Shown piece after piece: positions 1-6,184 of a stretch of DNA of 10,426 nucleotides. The position numbers were made by a program, and so were the translations under genes. The notes under the pieces are model-generated. The model was not told where the DNA came from, searched no databases, and saw only the letters and a program-made list of their open reading frames with translations. Source of the DNA: Pseudomonadota bacterium (GTDB taxonomy: Bacteria > Desulfobacterota > Syntrophia > Syntrophales > UBA5619). The number at the start of each line of letters is the position of its first letter. Position 1 is the stretch's first letter. Where the stretch lies: NCBI GenBank assembly GCA_018896355.1, contig JAHIMW010000234.1, forward strand, positions 1-10,426, read 5' to 3'.

Positions 1-1
1 C

Positions 2-451
2 ATCCTGGGTGAGACTTGGTGGGCGGAGCAGCGGCGGACGAAGAAACGGTATTTCGCCACGCTCCACGTTCTCGATCAGGCCGTCAGGAACCTCGTGCCG
101 CCGCAGGCCGTCAAGCCGCCGATCGTTCACACGCCGGACGTCAGACCGGCCTCCCTGGTCTATCTCAATCTGGAAAAGTCGAATCTCGATTCGCCCGAAC
201 TACGCAAGATCATCCGGGACGCCTACCGGCGCCAGGTCAAGATCCACCACCCCGATATCGGGGGCAACGCGTCGATGTTCCGGAAGATTCACCAGGCTTA
301 CGAGGATCTGATCCGTTGGGCGGAGCATCCCGTCTTCATCCGCCACCGCGGTTTCCCGGACAAGTGGTTCTACGAAGGGGACAAAGACCGCTGGATTCAG
401 CCCACGCCCCGGACATGCTGCCGCGAATCACGCCCGACGCATCTTCGGTAA
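2..451 (+). CDS. J-domain (DnaJ-like) protein, 3' part only
   Basis: The reading frame is open from the first bases of the window to a TAA stop, so the start lies upstream; the GTG at 95 is internal to the open frame. The readable part is about 149 codons. A J-domain sits near its C-terminus (roughly nt 158-340): a helix II segment rich in Arg/Lys (RDAYRRQVKIHHPDIGG) carries the diagnostic HPD tripeptide at nt 248-256, followed by a helix III-like segment (FRKIHQAYEDLI). HPD is the motif by which J-proteins stimulate ATP hydrolysis by DnaK/Hsp70. No Gly/Phe linker, zinc-finger or DnaJ C-terminal substrate domain follows, so this is a J-domain adaptor rather than DnaJ itself. The last 20 or so residues are Arg/Cys-rich and unremarkable. 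It converges on the TPR gene. The family call is confident; the specific partner is unknown. Confidence 0.8.
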   Translation: MLGETWWAEQRRTKKRYFATLHVLDQAVRNLVPPQAVKPPIVHTPDVRPASLVYLNLEKSNLDSPELRKIIRDAYRRQVKIHHPDIGGNASMFRKIHQAYEDLIRWAEHPVFIRHRGFPDKWFYEGDKDRWIQPTPRTCCRESRPTHLR

Positions 452-495
452 AAGTACGTCACGCGACCGGTGGCCCCGGACCACCTGTTCAGTTG

Positions 496-521
496 TGCAA
501 TACATGAATTCCTCTATTGCA
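496..521. terminator. Inverted repeat between convergent genes
   Basis: TGCAATA at 496-502 is perfectly complemented by TATTGCA at 515-521, with a 12-nt loop. It overlaps the stop codon of the minus-strand TPR gene (514-516) and lies 45 bp past the J-domain stop. The position suits a bidirectional transcription stop, but the stem is only 7 bp, A/T-rich, and lacks a clear U-tract, so the call is weak. No other candidate terminator was seen between the two convergent genes. Confidence 0.25.
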
Positions 522-1533
522 GGTTCTGGAGCCGCGGTGATCGCAAGGCCTTGCAATATCTATGATTACTATCTTTGCAGGCTATCAGTAAATGATGCTT
601 TGCCTGTCGCAAGAATCCCTCGGCGAACAGTGATCTTCCCAAATGTCCGTGGATGCTATCCTCCAGATCCTTTGGAAAGCCCGGGTTAAGCTGGAGGGCT
701 TGGGTCAGATCGGTGATGGCGTCTTTAAACCGGCTTTTAGCGCTGTAGCTCATCCCCCGTCCAGCGTAGGCCCTTGCTGCGTTGGGGGGTGTCAGTGCCA
801 TAACCTTGTCAAAATCCAGGATTGCCTTGTCATACTCTTCCTGCTTGAAGTACAAGAAACCACGCAGCACGTAGGCTTGGTAAAAAGCCGGATTCTCCGC
901 GACGGTTCGGCCAACCAGTTCGAAGGCTTCGTCCATGCGACCGGCAGAGAAAGCACTAAGCGCATCTGAGAAAAGCTGATGTGTCCGGAATTGCTTTTCC
1001 TGAGCGCCGAACTCGCCAATTATCTTCTTGCGCTCCGGTTCCTCTTTCGCTGCCGCCAGTTGTTCCTTGAGCTTCGTCAATTCTGCCTGTGCCTTATCGT
1101 AGGCGTCTTTCATCTGCGCATATTCCTGACTGATTCCATTCTCTCTGATTCGCTCAACGATCACATCGATCTTGTCGGGTCTGACAGTCGCCTTGATCTT
1201 GACCCAGAACTTGATGGCTTCCCCCTCTACCGTTCGTTTCTTGTCGAGGATGGTGATCTCCAACATCCCGGAGGCGAGAACTTCGATCTCATCCTCCGCA
1301 ATCACGAAATTATTCACGCGCGAGTAGCTCTTTACGTAGGTTCCGGCCTGTTCCACGGCGTAGCGTTTTGCCTGTTCCACAGCCCTGCCTTCCGCAATCA
1401 TGGGCGTCTCCCCGTCGCCCATGATGTAGGTGCCATCTGCAACGATCTCCCTGGTCTCGGCGTATAGGGCAACAGCAGGATTTAGAAAAAAATACAAATG
1501 AAGAACCAAGATAACCATCATCAGTTTTTTCAT
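514..1533 (-). CDS. Secreted TPR protein with FlgT/LPP20-like N-terminal domain
   Basis: 339 codons. Residues 1-25 form a signal peptide: Lys-Lys, a hydrophobic core, then a plausible cleavage after the Ala in VALYA. No lipobox Cys is seen, so a soluble periplasmic location is inferred. Residues about 28-125 resemble the N-terminal fold of FlgT / LPP20-type envelope proteins, with a conserved-looking stretch EGRAVEQAKRYAVEQAG followed by a beta-rich part (ITILDKKR...FWVKIKATV). Residues 138-180 are charged and probably coiled coil. Residues 187-325 contain three clear TPR units and a fourth degenerate one, for example YVLRGFLYFKQEEYDKAILD and GRGMSYSAKSRFKDAITDL. The start is supported by an AAGGA-type ribosome site 7-8 nt upstream. 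TPRs imply a protein-protein scaffold role; no enzyme activity is visible. It lies downstream of panB and the dctM fragment on the same strand. Confidence 0.75.
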   Translation of the reverse strand: MKKLMMVILVLHLYFFLNPAVALYAETREIVADGTYIMGDGETPMIAEGRAVEQAKRYAVEQAGTYVKSYSRVNNFVIAEDEIEVLASGMLEITILDKKRTVEGEAIKFWVKIKATVRPDKIDVIVERIRENGISQEYAQMKDAYDKAQAELTKLKEQLAAAKEEPERKKIIGEFGAQEKQFRTHQLFSDALSAFSAGRMDEAFELVGRTVAENPAFYQAYVLRGFLYFKQEEYDKAILDFDKVMALTPPNAARAYAGRGMSYSAKSRFKDAITDLTQALQLNPGFPKDLEDSIHGHLGRSLFAEGFLRQAKHHLLIACKDSNHRYCKALRSPRLQNLQ

Positions 1534-1584
1534 ACGATCTTCCTTACGTCTAAAAAGAATTTGTTTCTGTATGTCGGGCGATTT

Positions 1585-1731
1585 TCAGCGGCCCATAAAA
1601 AGCCTGGGCAGGTACGTGCTCAGCCATGGCACATAGGTCACGACGGCCAGGACCGCCAGGGAGACCAGAAACGGCGGCCAGATCGCCCGGCTGAGGCGGT
1701 TGAGGGACATTCCCGTGACGCCGCAGATGTC
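1585..1731 (-). pseudogene. dctM: C-terminal fragment of TRAP transporter large permease (DctM)
   Basis: Read on the minus strand, a 48-codon open stretch begins right after an in-frame TAA (1732-1734) and ends at TGA (1585-1587). It contains GVTGMSLNRLSRAIWPPF, a hydrophobic helix (LVSLAVLAVVTYVPW) and STYLPRLFMGR. This is the characteristic last transmembrane helix and tail of DctM, the 12-TM subunit of TRAP dicarboxylate/sialate-type transporters, normally over 420 residues. The rest of dctM, and the DctP/DctQ partners, are absent from the window. The scrap starts only 22 bp after the panB stop, so the upstream nine tenths of the gene were lost by deletion or rearrangement. It has no ribosome site of its own and is not expected to be functional. 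The family call rests on recalled sequence pattern. Confidence 0.6.
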
Positions 1732-1753
1732 TTATCCTTGGCATGGAAGATAT

Positions 1754-2605
1754 CTACTTCAGTTTACTTTTGATTTCTTCAAGCACGGCGGGGTCGATGC
1801 CGTAACCATGTTCCTCTGCCGGATAGTCCCTGTTTTCCACATCCCTCTGGTATTCCTGCAGCGCATTTCGAATGATGTCGTTCAAATTGCAGTACTGTTT
1901 GACAAATTTTGCCTTGTGACCTTTAAAGAAACCCAGCGCGTCATGAACTACCAGCACTTGACCGTCCGTATGGGGTCCCGCTCCGATGCCGATCGTGGGG
2001 ATCCCGGCGCGTTCCGTGATGATCCGGCCGATTTCAGACGGGATCGCCTCCAGCAGGAGGCTGAACGCGCCGGACTCTTCCAGGATTCTGGCGTCGTTGA
2101 TCAGTTTCAGGGCGCCGGTTACGTCTTTTCCCTGAGCCTTGAACCCGCCCAGGGCCGATACGGATTGGGGCGTCAAGCCGATATGCCCCATGACGGAGAT
2201 CCCGGCGCGGCTGATGGCCCGGATACGCTCCGCCATTTCCTCGCCGCCTTCCAACTTGACGCCGTCGACGCCGCTTTCCTGGAGGAAGCGGCCGGCATTG
2301 AGAACGGCCATTTCGTTTGAAACCTGGTAGGACATGAAGGGCATGTCGCCGATGACAAAGCTGGACGGCGCCGCGCGCTTGACCGCCGCCGAGTGCGGTA
2401 TCATCAGCTCCATCGTGACCGGAGTAGTGCCGGAAAAACCGTATACGGTCATCCCCAGAGAATCTCCGCACAGGATCATATCGATGCCGATCTCCTCCTC
2501 GATACCGGCGAACGGAAAGTCATATGCGGTCAGCATGGTGATGGGTTTGCCCTGGGCCTTTTTCTCTCTCAGATAGGGGATCGTGACCTTTGTGCGTTGT
2601 GCCAT
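1754..2605 (-). CDS. panB: 3-methyl-2-oxobutanoate hydroxymethyltransferase (ketopantoate hydroxymethyltransferase)
   Basis: 283 codons, the normal length for PanB. The enzyme transfers a hydroxymethyl group from 5,10-methylene-tetrahydrofolate to alpha-ketoisovalerate, giving ketopantoate, the first committed step of pantothenate and CoA synthesis in the cytoplasm. Family landmarks are all present: LTAYDFPFA near residue 25; CGDSLGM with metal ligand D48; IGDMPF with metal ligand D87; VKLEGG with E119; GHIGLTPQS at 140-148; LLLEAIP with the probable catalytic base E186; and GIGAGPHTDGQVLV at 206-219. The start is fixed by a strong GGAGG site a few bases upstream of ATG 2603-2605. panC and panD, often adjacent, are not in this window. 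The gene lies 34 bp downstream of the HicB-like gene on the same strand, so the two may share a transcript. Confidence 0.97.
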   Translation of the reverse strand: MAQRTKVTIPYLREKKAQGKPITMLTAYDFPFAGIEEEIGIDMILCGDSLGMTVYGFSGTTPVTMELMIPHSAAVKRAAPSSFVIGDMPFMSYQVSNEMAVLNAGRFLQESGVDGVKLEGGEEMAERIRAISRAGISVMGHIGLTPQSVSALGGFKAQGKDVTGALKLINDARILEESGAFSLLLEAIPSEIGRIITERAGIPTIGIGAGPHTDGQVLVVHDALGFFKGHKAKFVKQYCNLNDIIRNALQEYQRDVENRDYPAEEHGYGIDPAVLEEIKSKLK

Positions 2606-2639
2606 CTCTTTCCTCCTTTTTGCGATGAATTCTTCCCAT

Positions 2640-2864
2640 TCATGCCGTCAGTACTGCAAAGGGTTCTTTAATCATTACCCTGTTATGGATTTCCTCTTCG
2701 GAGAGGTTCCGATTGGCCTCGATGGTCAACTCAACCGCTTCAAAGAGATTGGATCGCGCCTCTTCCAAGGTCCGACCCTGTGTATTTGCTCCAGGCAATT
2801 CTTCAACATAGGCGATGTAGCCCAAGGGGACCTTTTCAAAAACCGCTGTAAATTGTAATCGCAT
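2640..2864 (-). CDS. HicB-like antitoxin-family protein, orphan
   Basis: 74 codons from ATG 2862-2864. The frame is open a further 15 codons upstream, but the homologous region starts at MRLQFTAVFEK and an AGAGAAAG weak ribosome site precedes this ATG. The sequence follows the HicB-like partial RNase-H fold: a first strand (LQFTAVFEK), the GYIAYVEELPGANTQG turn where HicB proteins have a Pro-Gly-rich loop, and a helix (TLEEARSNLFEAVELTIEA). There is no C-terminal DNA-binding helix, so it belongs to the short HicB-like class. The usual partner, a HicA-type double-stranded-RNA-binding toxin, is absent: only 34 bp separate this stop from panB, and a truncated RHH-like ORF lies upstream. It may be a solitary relic of a toxin-antitoxin pair or have another small-protein partner. 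Confidence 0.7.
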   Translation of the reverse strand: MRLQFTAVFEKVPLGYIAYVEELPGANTQGRTLEEARSNLFEAVELTIEANRNLSEEEIHNRVMIKEPFAVLTA

Positions 2865-2883
2865 ACTTTCTCTATTCTGTTTT

Positions 2884-2997
2884 TCAAAAGTTGAACTCTT
2901 TAAAAACATCCTTCTCGTCGCGAAACCATCCCTCGTTCACAAGGGCCACGGCCTTGTTATACAGAGCTTCGGGCACTTCTGTCTGAACGGTCTTCAT
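2884..2997 (-). CDS. 37-residue RHH-like antitoxin, probably truncated
   Basis: A small ORF with a strong AAGGAG site 7 nt before ATG 2995-2997; the frame remains open upstream to 3069, but this start is much better supported. The product begins MKTVQTEVPEALYNKAVALV and continues through NEGWFRDEKDVFKE. This is the pattern of ribbon-helix-helix antitoxins: a beta strand at residues 2-7, helix A, a Gly-Trp turn, then the start of helix B. Relatives normally continue helix B with a further 25-35 residues that hold the toxin. Here the frame ends after KEFNF, so helix B is cut short. The stop lies 19 bp from the HicB-like ATG, consistent with a bicistron. Whether a working peptide is made is uncertain. 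Confidence 0.5.
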   Translation of the reverse strand: MKTVQTEVPEALYNKAVALVNEGWFRDEKDVFKEFNF

Positions 2998-3171
2998 AAT
3001 GCGACTCCTTAAGGATTTCATTCGTGCTGTGGGATTATATACAGCATCCCTGAACAATTCGCAATACATGATGCTGGAGCCTCAGAAGGGCTGCTTTTTG
3101 GTGAACAGGTTTATCTGGAAGCTGCGAATCCCAAATACCCCATCATCCGACCCAAGACAGAGCTTCGGTTG

Positions 3172-3648
3172 GGCGGCGTTGTCTCTACTGCCAATTACGA
3201 AGCCAGAAAATATGGCGTTCACTCCGCCATGCCCATGAAGACCGCCTATAAGATGTGTCCTCATGCGGTATTCCTTCCGGTAGATTACGAGGCTTATTCA
3301 TCTGCTTCCGTAATATTCAAAGATGTTCTCCGAACCGTCAGCCCGATTATGGAAGATGTCGGCATTGACGAGGCGTATCTGGATGTTACGGATATGCCGG
3401 ACACGATAAAGATCCGATTCAGCGATTTTGAGACATTCACGAGGGCGATGACGATCTGTGATTATACCGATTCTGAAGAAGAGATAAGAAAATCGGCATT
3501 CGCCTGCCTTAAAAGAATTGAGCTCAAAAAGAAGGTCCGGCTGGTGGGTGTGAGGGCCAGTAATTTCCAGGGCAAGAATAAGGATGACCAGCGCCATTCT
3601 GAAGTACCCGACAGGCTGATCTTTCCTCCCCTGCTTCCTTCGGGATAA
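3172..3648 (+). pseudogene. dinB: Y-family DNA polymerase IV (DinB-like) remnant with internal deletion
   Basis: The frame is open from 3013 to a TAA at 3646-3648, but recognisable homology starts near 3172. Part one (3172-3402) is palm/fingers sequence of translesion polymerase IV: VVSTANYEARKYGVHSAMPM, then GIDEAYLDVTDMPDT with the second catalytic Asp/Glu pair. Part two (3406-about 3585) is the C-terminal little-finger domain: IKIRFSDFETFTRAMT, then KKVRLVGVRASNF. In intact DinB (about 350-400 residues) these parts are separated by roughly 130-190 residues, including the thumb; here they are fused in frame near 3400-3412. The N-terminal metal-binding MDAFFA segment is also not recognisable: the open sequence upstream (LLFGEQVYLEAANPKYP) is at best degenerate. 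The product could not be an active polymerase. It is divergent from the RHH/HicB genes. Confidence 0.8.
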
Positions 3649-3706
3649 GAGGCTGGCGCATCCATTATAATAACGAAGAAAAGCATGAAAATAAAGTTAA
3701 CGCTTG

Positions 3707-3712
3707 TATAAT
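3707..3712 (+). promoter_or_regulatory. Possible -10 box for the antitoxin gene
   Basis: A perfect TATAAT hexamer lies 66 bp before the antitoxin ATG in the A/T-rich gap 3649-3778. No good -35 hexamer is found at 16-18 bp upstream (the sequence there is CATGAA-like), so this is only a half-supported promoter. The rest of this gap holds nothing recognisable apart from the ribosome site at its right end. Confidence 0.3.
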
Positions 3713-3778
3713 TGTGGTGATCATGGCTATATAGTCGTGTCATTTCTTTAAGCTGAATAAACAGGGAGGGATATAGTA

Positions 3779-3994
3779 ATGCAAGCGGTAAAAGCCATCT
3801 TCGACGGAAAAAACATCCGCCCGATCAATCCCATTAATGTCAAGAAGAAAACGGAAGTACTCGTAATCTTTCCTACAGATGAAAAAAAATATCTGCCCGG
3901 GGAGGCAAGGAAACGCTTGCGAGGTTCCGGTAAAGGTGAGTTATTGACGGAAAAATTGCTGAAATCCAGGGCTGAGGATATTAACCTTGAGTGA
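3779..3994 (+). CDS. AF2212/DUF104-like or VapB-type antitoxin
   Basis: 71 codons, preceded by GGGAGG about 8 nt before the ATG. The N-terminal half, MQAVKAIFDGKNIRPINPI followed by TEVLVIFP, is the beta-rich fold of the AF2212-like / DUF104 group: a bacterial and archaeal antitoxin family in which a short barrel reads 'VKA.y..G.i.P..p'. The C-terminal part (ARKRLRGSGKGELLTEKLLK then SRAEDINLE) is a charged, probably helical tail of the kind that wraps a PIN-domain toxin. It overlaps the start of the truncated PIN ORF by 8 nt, the typical coupling of antitoxin-toxin pairs. The gene itself looks complete, but its toxin is not. Confidence 0.7.
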   Translation: MQAVKAIFDGKNIRPINPINVKKKTEVLVIFPTDEKKYLPGEARKRLRGSGKGELLTEKLLKSRAEDINLE

Positions 3995-4130
3995 TAAAAT
4001 TTACATCCTCGACACTTCAGCCCTTTTTGCCTTCATCGAAGATGAAGAAGGCGCCGCACTGGCCTCTCATAAACAGTTTTCATTTGAACTAAAGATCTCC
4101 CTTTTCCATCTTGTCAGGGCATTTTTTTGA
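3987..4130 (+). pseudogene. Truncated PIN-domain toxin (VapC-like) N-terminus
   Basis: A TTG start at 3987-3989 overlaps the antitoxin gene by 8 nt and opens a 47-codon frame ending at TGA 4128-4130. It begins SDKIYILDTSALFAFIEDEE, the first strand and helix of a PIN-domain ribonuclease, with the first catalytic acidic residue in ILDTSAL. A full VapC-type toxin has about 125-145 residues and three or four acidic active-site residues; only the first is present. Homology stops near nt 4065-4075, after EEGAALAS, and the remaining residues (HKQFSFELKISLFHLVRAFF) look like read-through into unrelated DNA. The end overlaps the 3' end of the convergent GYD gene by 17 bp. It cannot be an active nuclease. 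Confidence 0.7.
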
Positions 4131-4407
4131 CTATGTCCGCGAACTCTTTTTTATTGAATGCCCTGAGGCTCGTTGTCTTAACGTTACCAGCGGCTCCCAG
4201 CGATAAAAGGAAGGCTGTACCGACTTCAGCATTGGGGACATCGCCAATTACCACGTAGTCATATTCCCCCATGACCAGATAGAAATCCACCAGCTTACCT
4301 CCCATTGCTTCCATTGCTGCAGCAGCCAACTCAACCCTTTGGGGACCATTCTTGATGTCCTTAATCCCCTGGTCGGTAAGTTTCATCAAAACGACATATC
4401 TTTCCAT
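4114..4407 (-). CDS. GYD-domain protein
   Basis: 97 codons, the normal length for stand-alone GYD-domain proteins (PF08734), small ferredoxin-like-fold proteins of unknown function that are common in anaerobic and environmental bacteria. Landmarks: MERYVVLMKLTDQGIKDIKN with the strand plus 'LT.qG' entry helix, and LVDFYLVMGEYDYVVIGDVP, where the family's G-x-Y-D motif appears as GEYD at residues 47-50. A long C-terminal strand pair ends in KTTSLRAFNKKEF. The start is supported by a double purine-rich site (GGAGGGGAGG) just upstream. The fold suggests a ligand-binding or oligomeric role, but no substrate can be named. The gene is monocistronic as far as visible and converges on the PIN remnant. 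Confidence 0.88.
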   Translation of the reverse strand: MERYVVLMKLTDQGIKDIKNGPQRVELAAAAMEAMGGKLVDFYLVMGEYDYVVIGDVPNAEVGTAFLLSLGAAGNVKTTSLRAFNKKEFADIVKKMP

Positions 4408-4427
4408 TGTCCTCCCCTCCTTGCTTT

Positions 4428-4443
4428 AGGCGGTGCGCCACCT
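4428..4443 (-). other. 5' UTR hairpin before the GYD gene
   Basis: On the minus strand AGGTGG and CCGCCT flank a CGCA tetraloop, giving a 6-bp RNA stem with one G-U pair just upstream of the ribosome site of the GYD gene. It could be a stabilising or regulatory leader structure; it may also be chance. Confidence 0.25.
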
Positions 4444-4447
4444 CATG

Positions 4448-4476
4448 ATTCCAATACTCTCAATAATTGAGATCAA
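4448..4476 (-). promoter_or_regulatory. Candidate sigma-70 promoter with palindromic operator for the GYD gene
   Basis: On the minus strand TTGATC (4471-4476) and TGGAAT (4448-4453) are separated by 17 bp; each matches the sigma-70 consensus at 4 of 6 positions. The spacer and the edge of the -35 box are occupied by a perfect 15-bp palindrome, TCTCAATAATTGAGA (4458-4472), in a position where a repressor would block polymerase. The promoter would give a leader of about 30-40 nt. The surrounding stretch without genes (4408-4789) holds, besides this, only A/T-rich sequence and the weak inverted repeat listed next. Confidence 0.35.
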
Positions 4477-4549
4477 AAAAACATTTAAACCTTTAGATAT
4501 CCGAATTGACGGAATATCATTTCATATCGGTCGTCAAATACAAAACACA

Positions 4550-4579
4550 AAACCCCGCCTCTTTTCAGAAACAGGGTTT
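4550..4579. terminator. Weak inverted repeat in intergenic gap
   Basis: AAACCC (4550-4555) pairs with GGGTTT (4574-4579) across an 18-nt loop, in the gap after the minus-strand FAD oxidoreductase gene. The stem is short and the next inner bases do not pair well, so terminator function is only possible. A second short repeat (AACCC...GGGTT, about 4597-4617) is of similar quality. Confidence 0.2.
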
Positions 4580-4789
4580 CAACATTAGCCCATGGCAACC
4601 CCCTTAAAGAAAGGGTTCAAATTAGCTGTTAACCGCTTGACAATGCCTTTTGAGATATATTTGTGGCCCTAATGCGTTGAGAAGTCCAGGGATTATTTTA
4701 TTGATAACCATTTGAAACAAAGCATACCCGTCAAAATCACCGGATGCTTGACTTCAAGGAAGTAACAAATACTATCTTCAATCAGCCTG

Positions 4790-6184
4790 TCAATGCCCAA
4801 GAACCGCCTTCTGATACAGACTGCGGAAGGCGCCCTGCGGATCGAATTTCGACTTAAGTTTCTTGTATGCAATACCGTTGTAAATACGCCAGAATTCGTC
4901 TTCCGTGAAGAAGGATGTCGAATAGAGGGACTTGTGGCCACCGAGCTCCTGGACGATACGTTCGATACGGCGATTGAAATACCCTGGGGCCTTGTCTGAA
5001 GAGGTTCGGACACTTCCCCAGAACCCGAAGTTCAGGTAGAGGGCGCCTGGTTCCATCGCAAAGAGAGTCCAGTTCCTGGCGGCGTCAAGTGGGCGCACCG
5101 GGCAGATCCAGCAAGGTCGGATGTCGATCTCGCGAAAATAGAATTCGATGAATTCAATGGATTTCGCGATGGGGATCTCAACATCCTGGATCACCTGTTC
5201 AAATCGTTCGACAGGCAAGTGCAGGATTTTGCGCATCACGTGTATTCGTTCCTCGATCTTCCATCTCCGGTACAGTGATTGGATTTTCCAGTAGGAGTTG
5301 GAACGCAGCATCCAGCGTCCAAGCAGACGGCGCAGCAGGGGATTTTGCATGCCAAAGCTCCGTGAACACCAGAACCAGTCGGGATCCCATCGCCACAGGA
5401 AGTCCCGCATGGTCATGAGATCCTCACTGCGGCTCCGCAGAGATTCGTAGTAGATTTGCATGCCCTTGTAATCGCTGACCGGGCCGCGATCATGGGTGAG
5501 TCTTGCTGTGGTGAGCACGTAGTCGTCGGGTGTGAAGGCGACTCCCTCGACGAAATCCGGTGCATGAGGACTCTCTCCGCAGGCTGCTTCCATCGTAGAC
5601 AGAAATTGCGTGCGATCGGAGAAGCGCCGGTGGGTGAGCTTGACAAATAGACCGGCAGGCAGAAGCTTCATGCGCAGGCGAAGTATGTATCCGAGGGTTC
5701 CGTAGGAATTCGGGATGGCATGGAAGAGGTCCGCGTTCTCGTTGTCGGGACGGCAGATGCGGATGGTGCCATCGCCGCAGAGGATTTCCATCTCCTCAAC
5801 CATCTCGTGAACGAGCCCATGCCGGAAGGAGGACGCTTCGATGCCAATCCCTGAGACCGCACCACCGACGGTGATGGTCTTCAGCTCCGGAACCACGGGT
5901 GGACGCAGGCCTTGCAGGAGCGTCGCGTCGGCGAAGTTCTCGAAGGTGGTCATCCCTTCCACTTCGGCAATCCTGCGTTCCGGATCGATTTCGATGACCC
6001 GGTGGAGGCGTCTGACGTCGAGCTTTTTGGCAGCAGCTTCCGCCCGGGTACGGAAAAGGTTCGAGGTCTTCTTCGCCAGGCGGACCTGTGCGCCTGGCCG
6101 GCTCACCAAGGCGCGGCATAGCTCCCGGCAGGTCTTGTGATAGGATTCCCAGCTATCGAAGAGGCCCGAGCGATTCCGGTCCAT
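4790..6184 (-). CDS. DHCR24/DIMINUTO-like FAD-dependent oxidoreductase; candidate 10-methylene fatty acyl reductase
   Basis: 464 codons from ATG 6182-6184, which overlaps the stop of the upstream methyltransferase gene (ATGA). An open extension to 6298 is antisense-free but unsupported. The N-terminal FAD-binding type 4 (PCMH-like) domain spans about residues 25-185. It carries VPELKTITVGGAVSGIGIEA, the flavin pyrophosphate loop, then SSFRHGLVHE and PNSYGTLGYILRL. The C-terminal half retains the animal and plant sterol reductase pattern: CWICPVRP near 358-365, LYLNFGFWGS near 382-391, and TEDEFWRIYNGIAYKKLKSK near 427-446. DHCR24 reduces the sterol delta-24 C=C bond with NADPH through FAD. 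Unlike DHCR24, no N-terminal membrane helix is seen. Coupled to an acyl-chain methyltransferase, it plausibly reduces the 10-methylene intermediate to a 10-methyl group, as reported for actinobacterial BfaA/TmsA. Family call is strong; substrate is inferred. Confidence 0.85.
   Translation of the reverse strand: MDRNRSGLFDSWESYHKTCRELCRALVSRPGAQVRLAKKTSNLFRTRAEAAAKKLDVRRLHRVIEIDPERRIAEVEGMTTFENFADATLLQGLRPPVVPELKTITVGGAVSGIGIEASSFRHGLVHEMVEEMEILCGDGTIRICRPDNENADLFHAIPNSYGTLGYILRLRMKLLPAGLFVKLTHRRFSDRTQFLSTMEAACGESPHAPDFVEGVAFTPDDYVLTTARLTHDRGPVSDYKGMQIYYESLRSRSEDLMTMRDFLWRWDPDWFWCSRSFGMQNPLLRRLLGRWMLRSNSYWKIQSLYRRWKIEERIHVMRKILHLPVERFEQVIQDVEIPIAKSIEFIEFYFREIDIRPCWICPVRPLDAARNWTLFAMEPGALYLNFGFWGSVRTSSDKAPGYFNRRIERIVQELGGHKSLYSTSFFTEDEFWRIYNGIAYKKLKSKFDPQGAFRSLYQKAVLGH

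Noticed and set aside
16..507. 163-codon plus-strand frame overlapping the J-domain gene
   Set aside because: The overlapping frame contains the HPD-bearing J-domain; this one is Pro/Arg/Gly-rich with no recognisable pattern.
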